Shown here in pieces: positions 26,093 through 34,824 of a DNA stretch of 64,000 nucleotides. This DNA comes from an uncultured Christensenella sp. Lineage in GTDB: Bacteria > Bacillota > Clostridia > Christensenellales > UBA3700. The stretch is from assembly GCA_910583995.1 (NCBI GenBank), contig CAJTYW010000006.1, forward strand, positions 49,517 to 113,516, in the 5' to 3' direction. Position 1 is the first letter of the stretch. Every line of letters starts with the position of its first letter. The position numbers and the translations under genes were made by a program. Under the pieces are notes generated by a model that was given only the letters and a program-made list of their open reading frames with translations, did not search any database and had not been told where the DNA came from.

Positions 26093-26599
26093 ATGAACAA
26101 ATTACATTACATTTCAATGTTAGTATCAAACAATGCAGGTGTTTTAACACGCATATCAGGTTTAATATCTCGCCGTGGTTATAATATTGAAAGTTTATCA
26201 GTTTGTAAAACAGAAGACGAAAACTTGTCAAGAATGACAATTTCATTGTACGGCGACGAAAAACAGATAACTGCCCTAAAACATCAATTGCTAAAGCAAA
26301 TTGAAGTTAACGGAGTTACAGAACTTGCGGAAGATGATTCCATTTTAAGAGAACTACTTTTAATTAAACTGGAAGTTACAGCAGAAAAACGCTCAGAAAT
26401 TATAGAAATTTGTTCCATATTCAAAGCAAAAACAATTGACCTTAGTCAAAATGCAATGGTATTGGAACTTACAGGCAATCCAAGAAAAATAGATGCTTTT
26501 ATTGAAGTATTACGCCCTTATGAAATTATTGAGCTTGCAAGGTCAGGAACAAGTGCTTTGCACAGGGGACAAACTATAATAAAAGATTTCTGCCTATAA
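26093..26599 (+). CDS. ilvN: Acetolactate synthase small (regulatory) subunit
   Basis: A 168-residue regulatory subunit of acetohydroxyacid synthase, first common step of branched-chain amino acid synthesis. The N-terminal ACT domain (about 4-78) has the valine-binding signature G-V-L-T-R-I-S-G-L-I-S-R-R-G-Y-N-I-E. The C-terminal domain (about 84-165) ends in A-L-H-R-G-Q. AGAGGAAT precedes the ATG. The catalytic subunit ilvB is not next to it here, so it must be encoded elsewhere. Confidence 0.94.
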   Translation: MNKLHYISMLVSNNAGVLTRISGLISRRGYNIESLSVCKTEDENLSRMTISLYGDEKQITALKHQLLKQIEVNGVTELAEDDSILRELLLIKLEVTAEKRSEIIEICSIFKAKTIDLSQNAMVLELTGNPRKIDAFIEVLRPYEIIELARSGTSALHRGQTIIKDFCL

Positions 26600-26723
26600 A
26601 AATATTAAATTAAACACAATCCAAAATATAAATATTTTTATAATTCAAAGCAAAAATTTGTTACAAACAGATATAAAAAACTAAATTTTACTACACTTTT
26701 TAAAAAAAATTGCATAAAATATA

Positions 26724-26752
26724 TTGACTTAATTGCATTTAGAAGTTATAAT
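26724..26752 (+). promoter_or_regulatory. Strong promoter of the trpB leader
   Basis: TTGACT (26724-26729) and TATAAT (26747-26752) with 17 bases between, a near-perfect sigma-A-like promoter. Transcription should start near 26759, giving a leader of about 295 bases before trpB. Confidence 0.85.
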
Positions 26753-26785
26753 ATAACAAATAAATCGCATAATGCAAGGGACATT

Positions 26786-26827
26786 ATGGATAGATTAGTA
26801 TTAGACTTAGAGGAGATTTTATTATGA
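26786..26827 (+). CDS. Possible 13-codon ORF upstream of the leader peptide
   Basis: ATG at 26786 with AAGGG six bases upstream opens a 13-codon frame (M-D-R-L-V-L-D-L-E-E-I-L-L) whose TGA overlaps the ATG of the next short ORF (ATGA). The Shine-Dalgarno sequence of the second ORF lies within this frame. Overlap suggests translational coupling, but at this length chance is a serious alternative. Confidence 0.35.
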   Translation: MDRLVLDLEEILL

Positions 26828-26865
26828 ATATTTTATCTAAACGATGGCGTTGCCATTTGATATGA
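26824..26865 (+). CDS. Putative trpB leader peptide with a Trp codon
   Basis: ATG at 26824 with GAGGAG seven bases upstream opens a 13-codon frame (M-N-I-L-S-K-R-W-R-C-H-L-I) with TGG at codon 8. Its TGA ends exactly where the terminator stem begins (26865). A small hairpin ATGGC/GCCAT overlaps the TGG codon and GCGT there could also pair with ACGC of the terminator arm. The layout is that of an amino acid attenuator ahead of trpB. A single Trp codon is less than in classical trp leaders, so a TnaC-like stalling mechanism is an alternative. Confidence 0.55.
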   Translation: MNILSKRWRCHLI

Positions 26866-26901
26866 CGCATATATTAGCAAAACAATATTATGCGTTTTTT
26901 T
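26865..26901 (+). terminator. Attenuator upstream of trpB
   Basis: ACGCATA-TATT pairs with AATATTATGCGT (one bulged base), followed by seven T. It lies directly after the leader peptide stop and about 150 bases before trpB, so it should decide how many transcripts reach trpB. Confidence 0.75.
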
Positions 26902-26922
26902 GTTGCAAAATAAATATAGTAG

Positions 26923-26933
26923 CGATTTTTGAC
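26923..26933 (+). repeat. Intergenic 11-mer CGATTTTTGAC, copy 1
   Basis: Exact copy, followed after two bases by six T. The same 11-mer recurs in the intergenic sites at 40491, 44272 and 48702, with a one-base variant at 47461. Function unknown. Confidence 0.5.
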
Positions 26934-27052
26934 AGGTTTTTTGATTAAAACATACAAAAATTAAAAAAATATTCAAATGCATTTTTCAGAGAAAATTTGA
27001 ATATAAAACAAAAAATGATAAAATAAAAATAAAATAAGACGAGGTAATAAAA

Positions 27053-28279
27053 ATGAAATTTAATGGAATAGATTTTGATACATATCACAGAGACTACCCT
27101 AACGAAGTAGGATATTTTGGAAAATACGGCGGTGCTTATCTTCCTGAAGAGTTAAAGCAAGCAATGCAAGAGATAACAGATGCTTACTTTACAATTTGCA
27201 AATCTTCAAAATTTGTAAACGAACTTAGAAGAATTCGCAGAGAATTTCAAGGTAGACCAACTCCAATATCTCATTGTGAGAGATTATCCAATAAGTATGG
27301 CAATGTGCAAATTTATGTAAAGCGTGAAGATTTAAATCATAGCGGTGCACATAAACTTAATCACTGTATGGGTGAAGCACTTCTTGCAAAATATATGGGT
27401 AAAAAGAAGATTATTGCAGAAACAGGTGCAGGACAACACGGTGTTGCTTTGGCAACTGCTGCTGCTTATTTCGGATTGGAATGTGACATTTATATGGGTG
27501 CGGTTGACATTAAAAAACAAGCTCCTAATGTTGCAAGAATGAAAATTTTAGGTGCTAGAGTTATAGAAGTTACAGACGGCTTGCAAACTTTAAAAGAAGC
27601 TGTTGATGCTGCCTTTTTAGCGTATAGTAAGGAATATAAAGATTGTATTTATTGCATTGGTTCTGCACTTGGTCCACACCCATTCCCAACAATGGTGCGT
27701 GATTTCCAAAGCGTTGTAGGTATAGAAGCAAGAGAACAATTTTTGGAAATGACAGGCGAACTTCCTGACAATGTAGTTGCTTGCGTTGGTGGTGGTAGCA
27801 ATTCAATTGGTATGTTTACAGCCTTTTTGAATGACCCTGTTAATATTTATGGTGTTGAGCCTTTAGGTCGTGGTAAAAAGCTTGGCGACCACGCAGCAAG
27901 TTTGACTTACGGCGAAGAAGGAGTTATGCACGGCTTTAATAGTATAATGTTAAAAGACGAAAATGGTGAACCTGCTCCTGTATACTCTGTTGCAAGTGGT
28001 CTTGACTACCCTTCAAGCGGTCCTGAACACGCCTTTTTGAAGGATATTGGAAGAGTTATATATGATACTTGTAATGACGATGATGCTATTGACGCTTTCT
28101 TTGAATTATCTAGACTTGAAGGTATTATTCCTGCTATTGAATCTAGCCACGCTGTAGCTTATGCTATCAAACTTGCTAAACAAATGAACAAAGGTAGTGT
28201 CCTTGTTTGCTTGTCAGGAAGAGGCGATAAGGATATGGATTATGTTATTGAGCATTACGGCACAAGAGAAAAGAAATAA
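27053..28279 (+). CDS. trpB: Tryptophan synthase beta subunit (stand-alone)
   Basis: A 408-residue TrpB1-type enzyme that joins indole and serine to tryptophan. The PLP lysine lies in H-S-G-A-H-K-L-N near residue 102, the phosphate loop G-G-G-S-N-S-I-G near 245, and C-L-S-G-R-G-D-K-D near the end. GAGG precedes the ATG. No trpA or other trp genes adjoin it; ilvN is upstream and a terminator directly follows, so it stands alone. A salvage role, using indole taken up from neighbours, is plausible, unless trpA is elsewhere. Expression is probably controlled by the leader at 26759-26901. Confidence 0.95.
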   Translation: MKFNGIDFDTYHRDYPNEVGYFGKYGGAYLPEELKQAMQEITDAYFTICKSSKFVNELRRIRREFQGRPTPISHCERLSNKYGNVQIYVKREDLNHSGAHKLNHCMGEALLAKYMGKKKIIAETGAGQHGVALATAAAYFGLECDIYMGAVDIKKQAPNVARMKILGARVIEVTDGLQTLKEAVDAAFLAYSKEYKDCIYCIGSALGPHPFPTMVRDFQSVVGIEAREQFLEMTGELPDNVVACVGGGSNSIGMFTAFLNDPVNIYGVEPLGRGKKLGDHAASLTYGEEGVMHGFNSIMLKDENGEPAPVYSVASGLDYPSSGPEHAFLKDIGRVIYDTCNDDDAIDAFFELSRLEGIIPAIESSHAVAYAIKLAKQMNKGSVLVCLSGRGDKDMDYVIEHYGTREKK

Positions 28280-28294
28280 TTAATGACAAATAAT

Positions 28295-28325
28295 AAAAAA
28301 CTGCACTTTAAAAAGTGCAGTTTTT
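28295..28325. terminator. Terminator after trpB
   Basis: CTGCACTT pairs with AAGTGCAG over a short A/T loop, flanked by six A and five T, so it can work in both directions. It lies 15 bases after the trpB stop. Confidence 0.88.
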
Positions 28326-28380
28326 ATCACTTTATACTATTTCATTCAATAGCAGATAATTAATTTGTTAGGCTATTTCC

Positions 28381-28409
28381 TTTACTTTAACAGGCTATTA
28401 TGATATAAT
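28381..28409 (+). promoter_or_regulatory. Promoter of the glycosyltransferase gene, with a long 5' leader
   Basis: TTTACT (28381-28386) and TATAAT (28404-28409) are 17 bases apart. Transcription from about 28416 gives a leader of about 185 bases. That leader is less AT-rich than neighbouring gaps and holds a hairpin TATTGC-GACA-GCAATA (28506-28521), but I could not match it to any riboswitch class that I know. Confidence 0.6.
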
Positions 28410-28599
28410 CTTTGTGTTATCGGAAGTTATCGCCTATCGACACGCAGTGGTATTTTACAGCAACAGATTTTTATTCAAACTGGAAGTGTTTGTGTAAAAA
28501 GGCAGTATTGCGACAGCAATAAGAAACGTTAATACTAATTAAAATTTGCTTCCTATAATTTAAATTGCATGACTAAAAACTCACTTAAAAGGAGAAATA

Positions 28600-30030
28600 A
28601 TGGATATATTTTTACAAGTTTTAGATTACTTTAATATTGTATTTATAGTACTTACAGTAATCTCTACTCTTGCACAAGTTATATTTATGTTGCTATCTTT
28701 ATTTTGCAAAAAAGTAGTTTTCAAAAAAGCCGAAAAGCAAAATAAAATAGCGGTTTTAATACCAGCTCATAATGAAGGTAAAATAGTTAAAACTTTAATT
28801 ACCGACCTGCACAATCAAGACTATCCAAAGGATAAATATGACATTATAGTAATAGCTCATAATTGCACAGATAATACAAAGCAAGTTGCAATTAAAAATG
28901 GTGCACAGGTATTTGAATGTGAATCAGATAAAAAGCTAAAAGGTTATGCCCTAAAAATGGCTATTGACGAATACTTAAAACCAGATTATGATTACGATTT
29001 TTATGTTGTTGTTGATGCAGATTGCAGAGTGGAAAGCAACTATCTAACCGAAATGAATAATGCTTATGATTCAGGAGTAGACATTGCTAGAAGTTATCTA
29101 GGTGGAACAAATACTTTTTCAAACACTATATCACAAGTAAGTACTCTTTATGACATTCGCGACGGCAGACTTACTGCAAGAGTTAGAGAAAAATTAAAAA
29201 TGAATGTTCAACTTATTGGTAACAGCTTTTTAATGTCAAGAAAATTACTTGAAGATTTTGGCGGGTTCCCATCAAGTGATTCACTTACTGAAGACTCTGA
29301 CTTAATGGTAAAATGTATGCTAAAAAAATACAGAATACATTATGTAGAAGATGCAATTTGCTATACAGAACATTCTGAAAAAGTTTCCGAACTATTTAAA
29401 CGCAATATGCGTCTTGGAAAAGGCATAAACAAAATCTTTTGGCGTGATGGTATAAAACTAATAGGTAAATTCTTTACAACTTTTAAAATCACATATATTG
29501 ATATATTCTTTACCTTGGCATTTTTACCAATATCTTTGATTTCTTGCACTTGGTTTCCTGTATACTATGTATTTTTGATATTAAAAATGCTAATAACGGG
29601 AGCACCGGTCTTGCATATGACGATGCAGTTATCATTGCAGGAATTTGTACCAATGGCTATATTAGTAGTTGCTTTAATGGTTATTATGTTATCACTACAA
29701 GGTGTTATGGCAGTATTCCTACAACGCGATAGATTGTTAAAAGAAGATAAGTGGACAAAATATTTAAAAGGTATTGTTATGATGTGTCCTATTATGCTAC
29801 TTACCAATTTAGCTATAACTTGTGGCATATTAAGCCCTAAACTAAGTTGGAAACAAGTTGAGCGTATTCACACAAATGAAGAAAATTTTGAGCCTACAGA
29901 TACTCAAAAAAATAATGCCATTACTTCTGAAATTACGGAAACATCAAGTGACGAAAACACGGATAAAACACAAAATTCAAATCAAGATAATTTGATACAA
30001 GCAGATTCTGAAATATCGGAAGAAGAATAA
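28600..30030 (+). CDS. Membrane GT2 family glycosyltransferase
   Basis: A 476-residue polytopic glycosyltransferase. One N-terminal helix (about 10-36) precedes the GT-A fold: L-I-P-A-H-N-E-G near 55, metal-binding D-A-D near 145, and the catalytic-base block L-T-E-D-S-D near 230. The classical QxxRW is replaced by R-N-M-R-L-G-K-G. Three or four helices follow (about 300-415). The last 50 residues are a Ser/Thr/Asp/Glu-rich hydrophilic tail, probably cytosolic. Substrate is unknown; cell-wall or capsule polysaccharide is likely. AAAGGAG precedes the ATG. It is a single-gene transcript between two terminators. Confidence 0.88.
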   Translation: MDIFLQVLDYFNIVFIVLTVISTLAQVIFMLLSLFCKKVVFKKAEKQNKIAVLIPAHNEGKIVKTLITDLHNQDYPKDKYDIIVIAHNCTDNTKQVAIKNGAQVFECESDKKLKGYALKMAIDEYLKPDYDYDFYVVVDADCRVESNYLTEMNNAYDSGVDIARSYLGGTNTFSNTISQVSTLYDIRDGRLTARVREKLKMNVQLIGNSFLMSRKLLEDFGGFPSSDSLTEDSDLMVKCMLKKYRIHYVEDAICYTEHSEKVSELFKRNMRLGKGINKIFWRDGIKLIGKFFTTFKITYIDIFFTLAFLPISLISCTWFPVYYVFLILKMLITGAPVLHMTMQLSLQEFVPMAILVVALMVIMLSLQGVMAVFLQRDRLLKEDKWTKYLKGIVMMCPIMLLTNLAITCGILSPKLSWKQVERIHTNEENFEPTDTQKNNAITSEITETSSDENTDKTQNSNQDNLIQADSEISEEE

Positions 30031-30043
30031 ATTATAAAAAATC

Positions 30044-30073
30044 AAATCTCACCTACTTTAGGTGAGATTTTTT
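30044..30073 (+). terminator. Terminator after the glycosyltransferase gene
   Basis: AAATCTCACCT pairs with AGGTGAGATTT over five bases, followed by T's (11-bp stem). It lies 13 bases after the stop. Confidence 0.9.
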
Positions 30074-30275
30074 GTAAAGTAAATTATACTATCAAATGCA
30101 AAATTAAAATAGTATTTATAAAAAATGAAATCAAAATAAAACTATCATAATTAAAACTAAGGAATTTATATAACTTATTCTATTATAACACCCTGCTAAA
30201 TTTTTAATACAAAAAGCTTTAGCTTAAAAGCTCTAACTCTTCAAATTTTTTGTAAGCTATCCATTTATTATTACA
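30074..30275. other. Gap between two convergent terminators
   Basis: Two hundred AT-rich bases between the plus-strand glycosyltransferase terminator and the minus-strand tuf terminator. I see no ORF with a ribosome site, RNA gene or repeat in it. Confidence 0.6.
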
Positions 30276-30307
30276 ACAAAAAATACTCTAGTTTTGCTAG
30301 AGTATTT
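30276..30307 (-). terminator. Terminator of the str operon, after tuf
   Basis: On the minus strand AAATACTCTAG pairs with CTAGAGTATTT over a short loop and is followed by a T-rich run (TTTTGTTG). It lies about 45 bases after the tuf stop. Confidence 0.88.
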
Positions 30308-30350
30308 CTTTGCTTAATATCAAAATTTAATTAAATCAGGCTATTTCTAA

Positions 30351-31553
30351 TTACTTAATAATTTTAGCAACAACGCCTGAACCTACAGTTCTACCACCTT
30401 CACGGATAGCGAAACGTAGACCTTCTTCAATAGCGATTGGAGTGATAAGTTCAATATCCATATCGATGTTATCACCAGGCATAACCATTTCAACACCAGC
30501 TGGCAATTTGATAGAACCAGTAACGTCTGTTGTTCTGAAATAGAATTGTGGACGGTAACCATTGAAGAATGGAGTGTGACGACCACCCTCTTCTTTTGTC
30601 AATACGTAAACTTGAGAAGAGAATGAAGTGTGTGGGTTGATTGAACCTGGTTTAGCAAGTACTTGACCACGCTCGATATCAGTTCTTTGGATACCACGTA
30701 GCAATAGACCAACGTTATCACCAGCGTAAGCTTCGTCAAGAAGTTTTCTGAACATTTCGATACCTGTACAAGTTGTCTTAACAGTATCTTTAATACCAAC
30801 GATTTCGATTTGGTCTTGCATTTTGATGCAACCACGCTCTACTCTACCAGTAGCAACAGTACCACGACCAGTAATAGTAAATACGTCCTCGATAGGCATC
30901 AAGAAAGGCTTATCAGTATCACGCTCTGGAGCTGGGATATAAGCATCAACAGCATCAAGAAGTTCAGCGATACAAGCACAAGCTGGGTCATCAGCGTTAC
31001 CAGCACTTGCAGCTTCAAGAGCTTTGAATGCAGAACCTTTAACGATTGGAGTATCATCTCCAGGGAAACCATACTCAGAAAGTAGGTCACGGATTTCCAT
31101 CTCAACCAACTCTAACAACTCTTCGTCATCAACCAAGTCAGTTTTGTTCATAAATACAACGATGTAAGGAACGCCTACTTGACGAGCAAGCAAGATGTGC
31201 TCACGAGTTTGAGGCATTGGACCATCAGTTGAAGCAACAACTAGGATAGCACCATCCATTTGTGCAGCACCAGTAATCATATTTTTAACATAGTCTGCGT
31301 GTCCTGGGCAGTCAACGTGTGCATAGTGACGAGTAGCAGTTTGATACTCAACGTGAGCAGTATTGATAGTAATACCACGCTCTCTCTCTTCAGGTGCTTT
31401 ATCAATTTCGTCATACTTCATTGCATCAGCAAATCCCTTAGCAGCACTATACATAGTGATAGCAGCAGTAAGAGTAGTCTTACCGTGGTCAACGTGACCA
31501 ATTGTACCAATGTTTACATGGGTCTTGTTTCTTTCAAATTTAGCTTTAGCCAT
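30351..31553 (-). CDS. tuf: Elongation factor Tu
   Basis: A 400-residue GTPase that brings aminoacyl-tRNA to the ribosome. Start at 31553 (M-A-K-A-K-F) is set by AGGAGG nine bases upstream; a longer frame adds 18 unrelated residues. G motifs are intact: G-H-V-D-H-G-K-T-T near residue 19, D-C-P-G-H near 81 and N-K-T-D near 136. It is last in the str operon, 229 bases after fusA, a gap that could hold a separate tuf promoter. No second copy is in the window. Confidence 0.98.
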   Translation of the reverse strand: MAKAKFERNKTHVNIGTIGHVDHGKTTLTAAITMYSAAKGFADAMKYDEIDKAPEERERGITINTAHVEYQTATRHYAHVDCPGHADYVKNMITGAAQMDGAILVVASTDGPMPQTREHILLARQVGVPYIVVFMNKTDLVDDEELLELVEMEIRDLLSEYGFPGDDTPIVKGSAFKALEAASAGNADDPACACIAELLDAVDAYIPAPERDTDKPFLMPIEDVFTITGRGTVATGRVERGCIKMQDQIEIVGIKDTVKTTCTGIEMFRKLLDEAYAGDNVGLLLRGIQRTDIERGQVLAKPGSINPHTSFSSQVYVLTKEEGGRHTPFFNGYRPQFYFRTTDVTGSIKLPAGVEMVMPGDNIDMDIELITPIAIEEGLRFAIREGGRTVGSGVVAKIIK

Positions 31554-31635
31554 ATTTGTAAATCCTCCTAAAAAATTCAATTTATAATGTTTTTTTATTT
31601 TGTACAATAATAAATATTGATTATTGTTTTTCTTA

Positions 31636-31664
31636 ATTATTAAACCTAATATTTGTTTAATAAT
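31636..31664. other. Inverted repeat in the fusA-tuf gap
   Basis: ATTATTAAAC at 31636-31645 and GTTTAATAAT at 31655-31664 form a perfect 10-bp stem with a nine-base loop. Neither strand has a clear T-run behind it. It could be an mRNA processing or stability site that sets the tuf:fusA ratio. Confidence 0.4.
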
Positions 31665-31782
31665 TGATTTTTATAAGTAAATATTTTATTTAAATGTAAA
31701 GATAACTATATAAAACTATTTTTGCAAATAAATTTTAAACTTAATTATTCTTTAACAAATCTCAAAATATCACTTAAAATTA

Positions 31783-33867
31783 TTATTTATCTTTGTTTCT
31801 CTCGCCGATAATTTTTTCAGATACACTTCTTGGAACTTCAGCATAGTGAGAGAATTGCATTGAGAATCCTGCTCTACCTTGAGAAGTTGAACGAAGTACA
31901 GTTGCATAACCGAACATTTCGCTTAGTGGAACTTCTGCAGAAATAGCTTGGTCGCCACCTCTCATTTCCATAGTCTTAATGCTACCACGACGGCCGTTGA
32001 TAGTACCGATAACATCACCAAGATATTCATCTGGAGTAACAACATCAACTGCCATAATAGGCTCTAGCAATACTGGATTTGCCTTTTTAGCACCTTCTTT
32101 CAAAGCCATACTACCTGCGATTTTGAATGCCATTTCTGAAGAGTCAACTTCGTGGTAAGAACCATCATTGATAGTAACTTTAAAGTCAACCAATTCATAT
32201 CCTGCGATAACACCGCTCAAAGCAGCCTCACGGATACCCTTGTCAACAGCTGGGATATATTCCTTTGGAATAGAACCACCAACAGTTTTATCTTCAATAA
32301 CAACACCTGAACCAGGTTCGCCCGGCATAAGTGTAACACGGCAGTGACCATATTGACCTGAACCACCTGATTGACGAATGAATTTACCTTCACTGTCAAC
32401 AGTGTTACGGATAGTTTCACGATAAGCAACTTGTGGTTGACCAACGTTAGCTTCAACTTTAAACTCACGAAGTAGTCTGTCAACGATAATCTCTAAGTGC
32501 AACTCACCCATACCAGCAATGATAGTTTGACCTGTTTCTTGGTCGGTATAAGTTTTGAATGTTGGGTCTTCTTCAGCAAGTTTTACCAAAGCCATACCCA
32601 TTTTTTCTTGTCCAGCCTTAGTTTTAGGCTCAATAGCAACTTTAATAACTGGCTCTGGGAAGTCCATACTCTCCAAATGAATTGGGTGGTCTGGGTCACA
32701 CAAAGTATCACCAGTTGTAGTATCTTTTAGTCCTACGATAGCAACGATATCACCAGCAAAAACTTCATCAACTTCTGTTCTTGAATTAGAGTGCATACGA
32801 ACAATACGACCGATACGCTCTTTTTTGCCTTTTGATGCGTTGTATACATAAGAACCACTAGTTAATTTACCACTATACAATCTAAAAAATGCAAGCTTAC
32901 CATAAGGGTCTGCAACAATCTTAAATGCAAGTCCTGCCATTGGCTCATCGTCAGAAGAAATTCTTTCTTCTTCTGCACCTGTGTCAGGGTTAGTACCTTT
33001 AATGTGTGGTACATCAAGTGGAGATGGAAGATAATCAACGATTGCATCCATCAAGGCTTGTACACCTTTGTTACGATAAGCACTACCACAGAAAACTGGA
33101 GTAATAGCCATATCGATAGTTGCCTTACGCAAAGCAGCCTTGATTTCATCAGCAGAAATTTCTTCGCCTTCCAAGAACTTCATCATAATTTCTTCATCGT
33201 AGTCAGAGATAGACTCGATAAGAAGTTCTCTTGCTGCCTCTGCTTCATCTTTCATATCTGCAGGAATATCAGTTAATTCGAACTTAGTGCCGTCTTTATC
33301 ATCTTTATCATAAATAACAGCTTTCATTTCAATAACGTCAACTTGACCAATGAAATAATCTTCTTTACCGATAGGCAATTGAACAGGAACAGCATTAGCC
33401 TTCAAACGGTCTTTCATCATTTGCACAACGTTTGCAAAATCTGCACCTTGACGGTCCATTTTGTTAACGAATGCAATACGAGGTACACCGTATTTAGTAG
33501 CTTGTCTCCAAACTGTTTCTGATTGTGGCTCAACACCAGATTTTGCACAGAACAATGCAACAGCACCATCAAGTACACGCAAGCTTCTTTCTACTTCAAC
33601 AGTAAAGTCAACGTGTCCAGGAGTATCAATAAGGTTGATACGAGTACCTCTCCATTGAGTTGAAGTTGCAGCAGAAGTAATAGTAATACCACGCTCTTGC
33701 TCTTGTACCATCCAGTCCATAGTTGCACTACCATCGTGAGTTTCACCAATTTTGTGAACTCTTCCTGTGTAGTACAAAATACGCTCAGATGTTGTAGTTT
33801 TTCCGGCATCGATGTGTGCCATAATACCTATATTTCTTGTATTTTCTAACGAAAACTCTCTTGGCAT
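31783..33867 (-). CDS. fusA: Elongation factor G
   Basis: A 694-residue translocation GTPase of normal length. G1 A-H-I-D-A-G-K-T-T is near residue 17, D-T-P-G-H near 81 and N-K-M-D near 135; the domain IV loop region with S-G-G-S-G-Q-Y-G-H is present around 500. An AGGAGG-like site precedes the ATG. It lies between rpsG (27 bases upstream) and tuf in the str operon. Confidence 0.98.
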   Translation of the reverse strand: MPREFSLENTRNIGIMAHIDAGKTTTSERILYYTGRVHKIGETHDGSATMDWMVQEQERGITITSAATSTQWRGTRINLIDTPGHVDFTVEVERSLRVLDGAVALFCAKSGVEPQSETVWRQATKYGVPRIAFVNKMDRQGADFANVVQMMKDRLKANAVPVQLPIGKEDYFIGQVDVIEMKAVIYDKDDKDGTKFELTDIPADMKDEAEAARELLIESISDYDEEIMMKFLEGEEISADEIKAALRKATIDMAITPVFCGSAYRNKGVQALMDAIVDYLPSPLDVPHIKGTNPDTGAEEERISSDDEPMAGLAFKIVADPYGKLAFFRLYSGKLTSGSYVYNASKGKKERIGRIVRMHSNSRTEVDEVFAGDIVAIVGLKDTTTGDTLCDPDHPIHLESMDFPEPVIKVAIEPKTKAGQEKMGMALVKLAEEDPTFKTYTDQETGQTIIAGMGELHLEIIVDRLLREFKVEANVGQPQVAYRETIRNTVDSEGKFIRQSGGSGQYGHCRVTLMPGEPGSGVVIEDKTVGGSIPKEYIPAVDKGIREAALSGVIAGYELVDFKVTINDGSYHEVDSSEMAFKIAGSMALKEGAKKANPVLLEPIMAVDVVTPDEYLGDVIGTINGRRGSIKTMEMRGGDQAISAEVPLSEMFGYATVLRSTSQGRAGFSMQFSHYAEVPRSVSEKIIGERNKDK

Positions 33868-33894
33868 AACGCCCTCCTAAAAATCAAAATAAGA

Positions 33895-34365
33895 TTACCA
33901 ACGATAATGTGCAAATGCTTTGTTAGCTTCAGCCATTCTGTGCATATCATCTTTCTTCTTCACAGAGTTACCTGAATTGTTATAAGCATCAATCAATTCG
34001 CCAGCAAGTTTCTCTACTGTAGTCTTCTCATTTCTTTTTCTTGCGAAAAGAACAATCCAACGAATAGCAAGAGTTTGTCTTCTTTCAGCCCTAATTTCCA
34101 TTGGAACTTGGTAAGTTGAACCACCAACACGGCGAGCTTTAACTTCCAAAACAGGCTTAACATTTTCTAGTGCTTGCTCAAAAACCTCCATTGGGTCTTG
34201 ATTTAGTTTTTCTTTAATAATTTCAAAAGCACCATAAACTATATTTTGAGCAGTTCCTCTTTTACCATCTAGCATAATTTGGTTGATTAGCTTAGTAATA
34301 ACCTTGCTACCATATATTGGGTCAGGAAGAACATCTCTTTTTATAACACCACTTCTTCTTGGCAT
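33895..34365 (-). CDS. rpsG: Ribosomal protein S7
   Basis: A 156-residue 30S head protein that nucleates 16S rRNA assembly. Typical N-terminus (M-P-R-R-S-G) and L-P-D-P-I-Y-G-S, and the C-terminal A-N-K-A-F-A-H-Y-R-W. An AGGTT-type site precedes the ATG. It lies 87 bases after rpsL and before fusA. Confidence 0.98.
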   Translation of the reverse strand: MPRRSGVIKRDVLPDPIYGSKVITKLINQIMLDGKRGTAQNIVYGAFEIIKEKLNQDPMEVFEQALENVKPVLEVKARRVGGSTYQVPMEIRAERRQTLAIRWIVLFARKRNEKTTVEKLAGELIDAYNNSGNSVKKKDDMHRMAEANKAFAHYRW

Positions 34366-34389
34366 AATTTATAACCTCCATTATTATTT

Positions 34390-34423
34390 TGACTGCCTAA
34401 AAATCACAAAAGCAAAGCAGTCA
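34390..34423 (-). promoter_or_regulatory. Hairpin in the rpsL-rpsG gap, possible S7 control site
   Basis: TGACTGC pairs with GCAGTCA across about 20 bases, just upstream of the rpsG start. In E. coli the S12-S7 intergenic mRNA binds S7 and represses the operon; a similar role here is inference from position only. There is no T-run, so it is not a terminator. Confidence 0.35.
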
Positions 34424-34452
34424 TAGTTGCTTTAAACATCCGATTACAAGGC

Positions 34453-34824
34453 TTATTTAGGGCGTTTTGCACCATATTTAGACCTTGCTTGTCTACGATT
34501 AGCTACACCTGAAGCATCAAGAGTACCACGAATAATGTGATATCTAACACCTGGTAAATCTCTAACCCTACCACCACGAATTAAAACTACGCTATGCTCT
34601 TGAAGATTGTGTCCAATACCTGGAATATAAATTGTACCTTCTTGACCATTTACAAGACGAACTCTTGCAATTTTACGCAATGCGGAGTTTGGCTTTTTAG
34701 GAGAAGTTGTAGTAACAGAAAGGCATACACCACGCTTTTGTGGATTTGCATCCATAATAGGTGAATTGCTTTTTGAAACTTTGTCTTTTCTACCTTGCCT
34801 AATTAATTGGTTAATAGTTGGCAT
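34453..34824 (-). CDS. rpsL: Ribosomal protein S12
   Basis: A 123-residue decoding-centre protein. The 43-46 loop T-S-P-K-K-P-N is wild type, with K43 intact. At residue 88 the protein has Arg (codon AGA at 34563-34561, in R-V-R-D-L-P-G) where E. coli and most bacteria have Lys; K88R (K87R in mature numbering) is a known streptomycin-resistance change. AAGGAGG precedes the ATG. It opens the str operon. Confidence 0.98.
   Translation of the reverse strand: MPTINQLIRQGRKDKVSKSNSPIMDANPQKRGVCLSVTTTSPKKPNSALRKIARVRLVNGQEGTIYIPGIGHNLQEHSVVLIRGGRVRDLPGVRYHIIRGTLDASGVANRRQARSKYGAKRPK

Noticed and set aside
26600..27052. T-box riboswitch before trpB
   Set aside because: The conserved T-box block (AGGGTGG-type) is absent; only a short ORF and a terminator are present.
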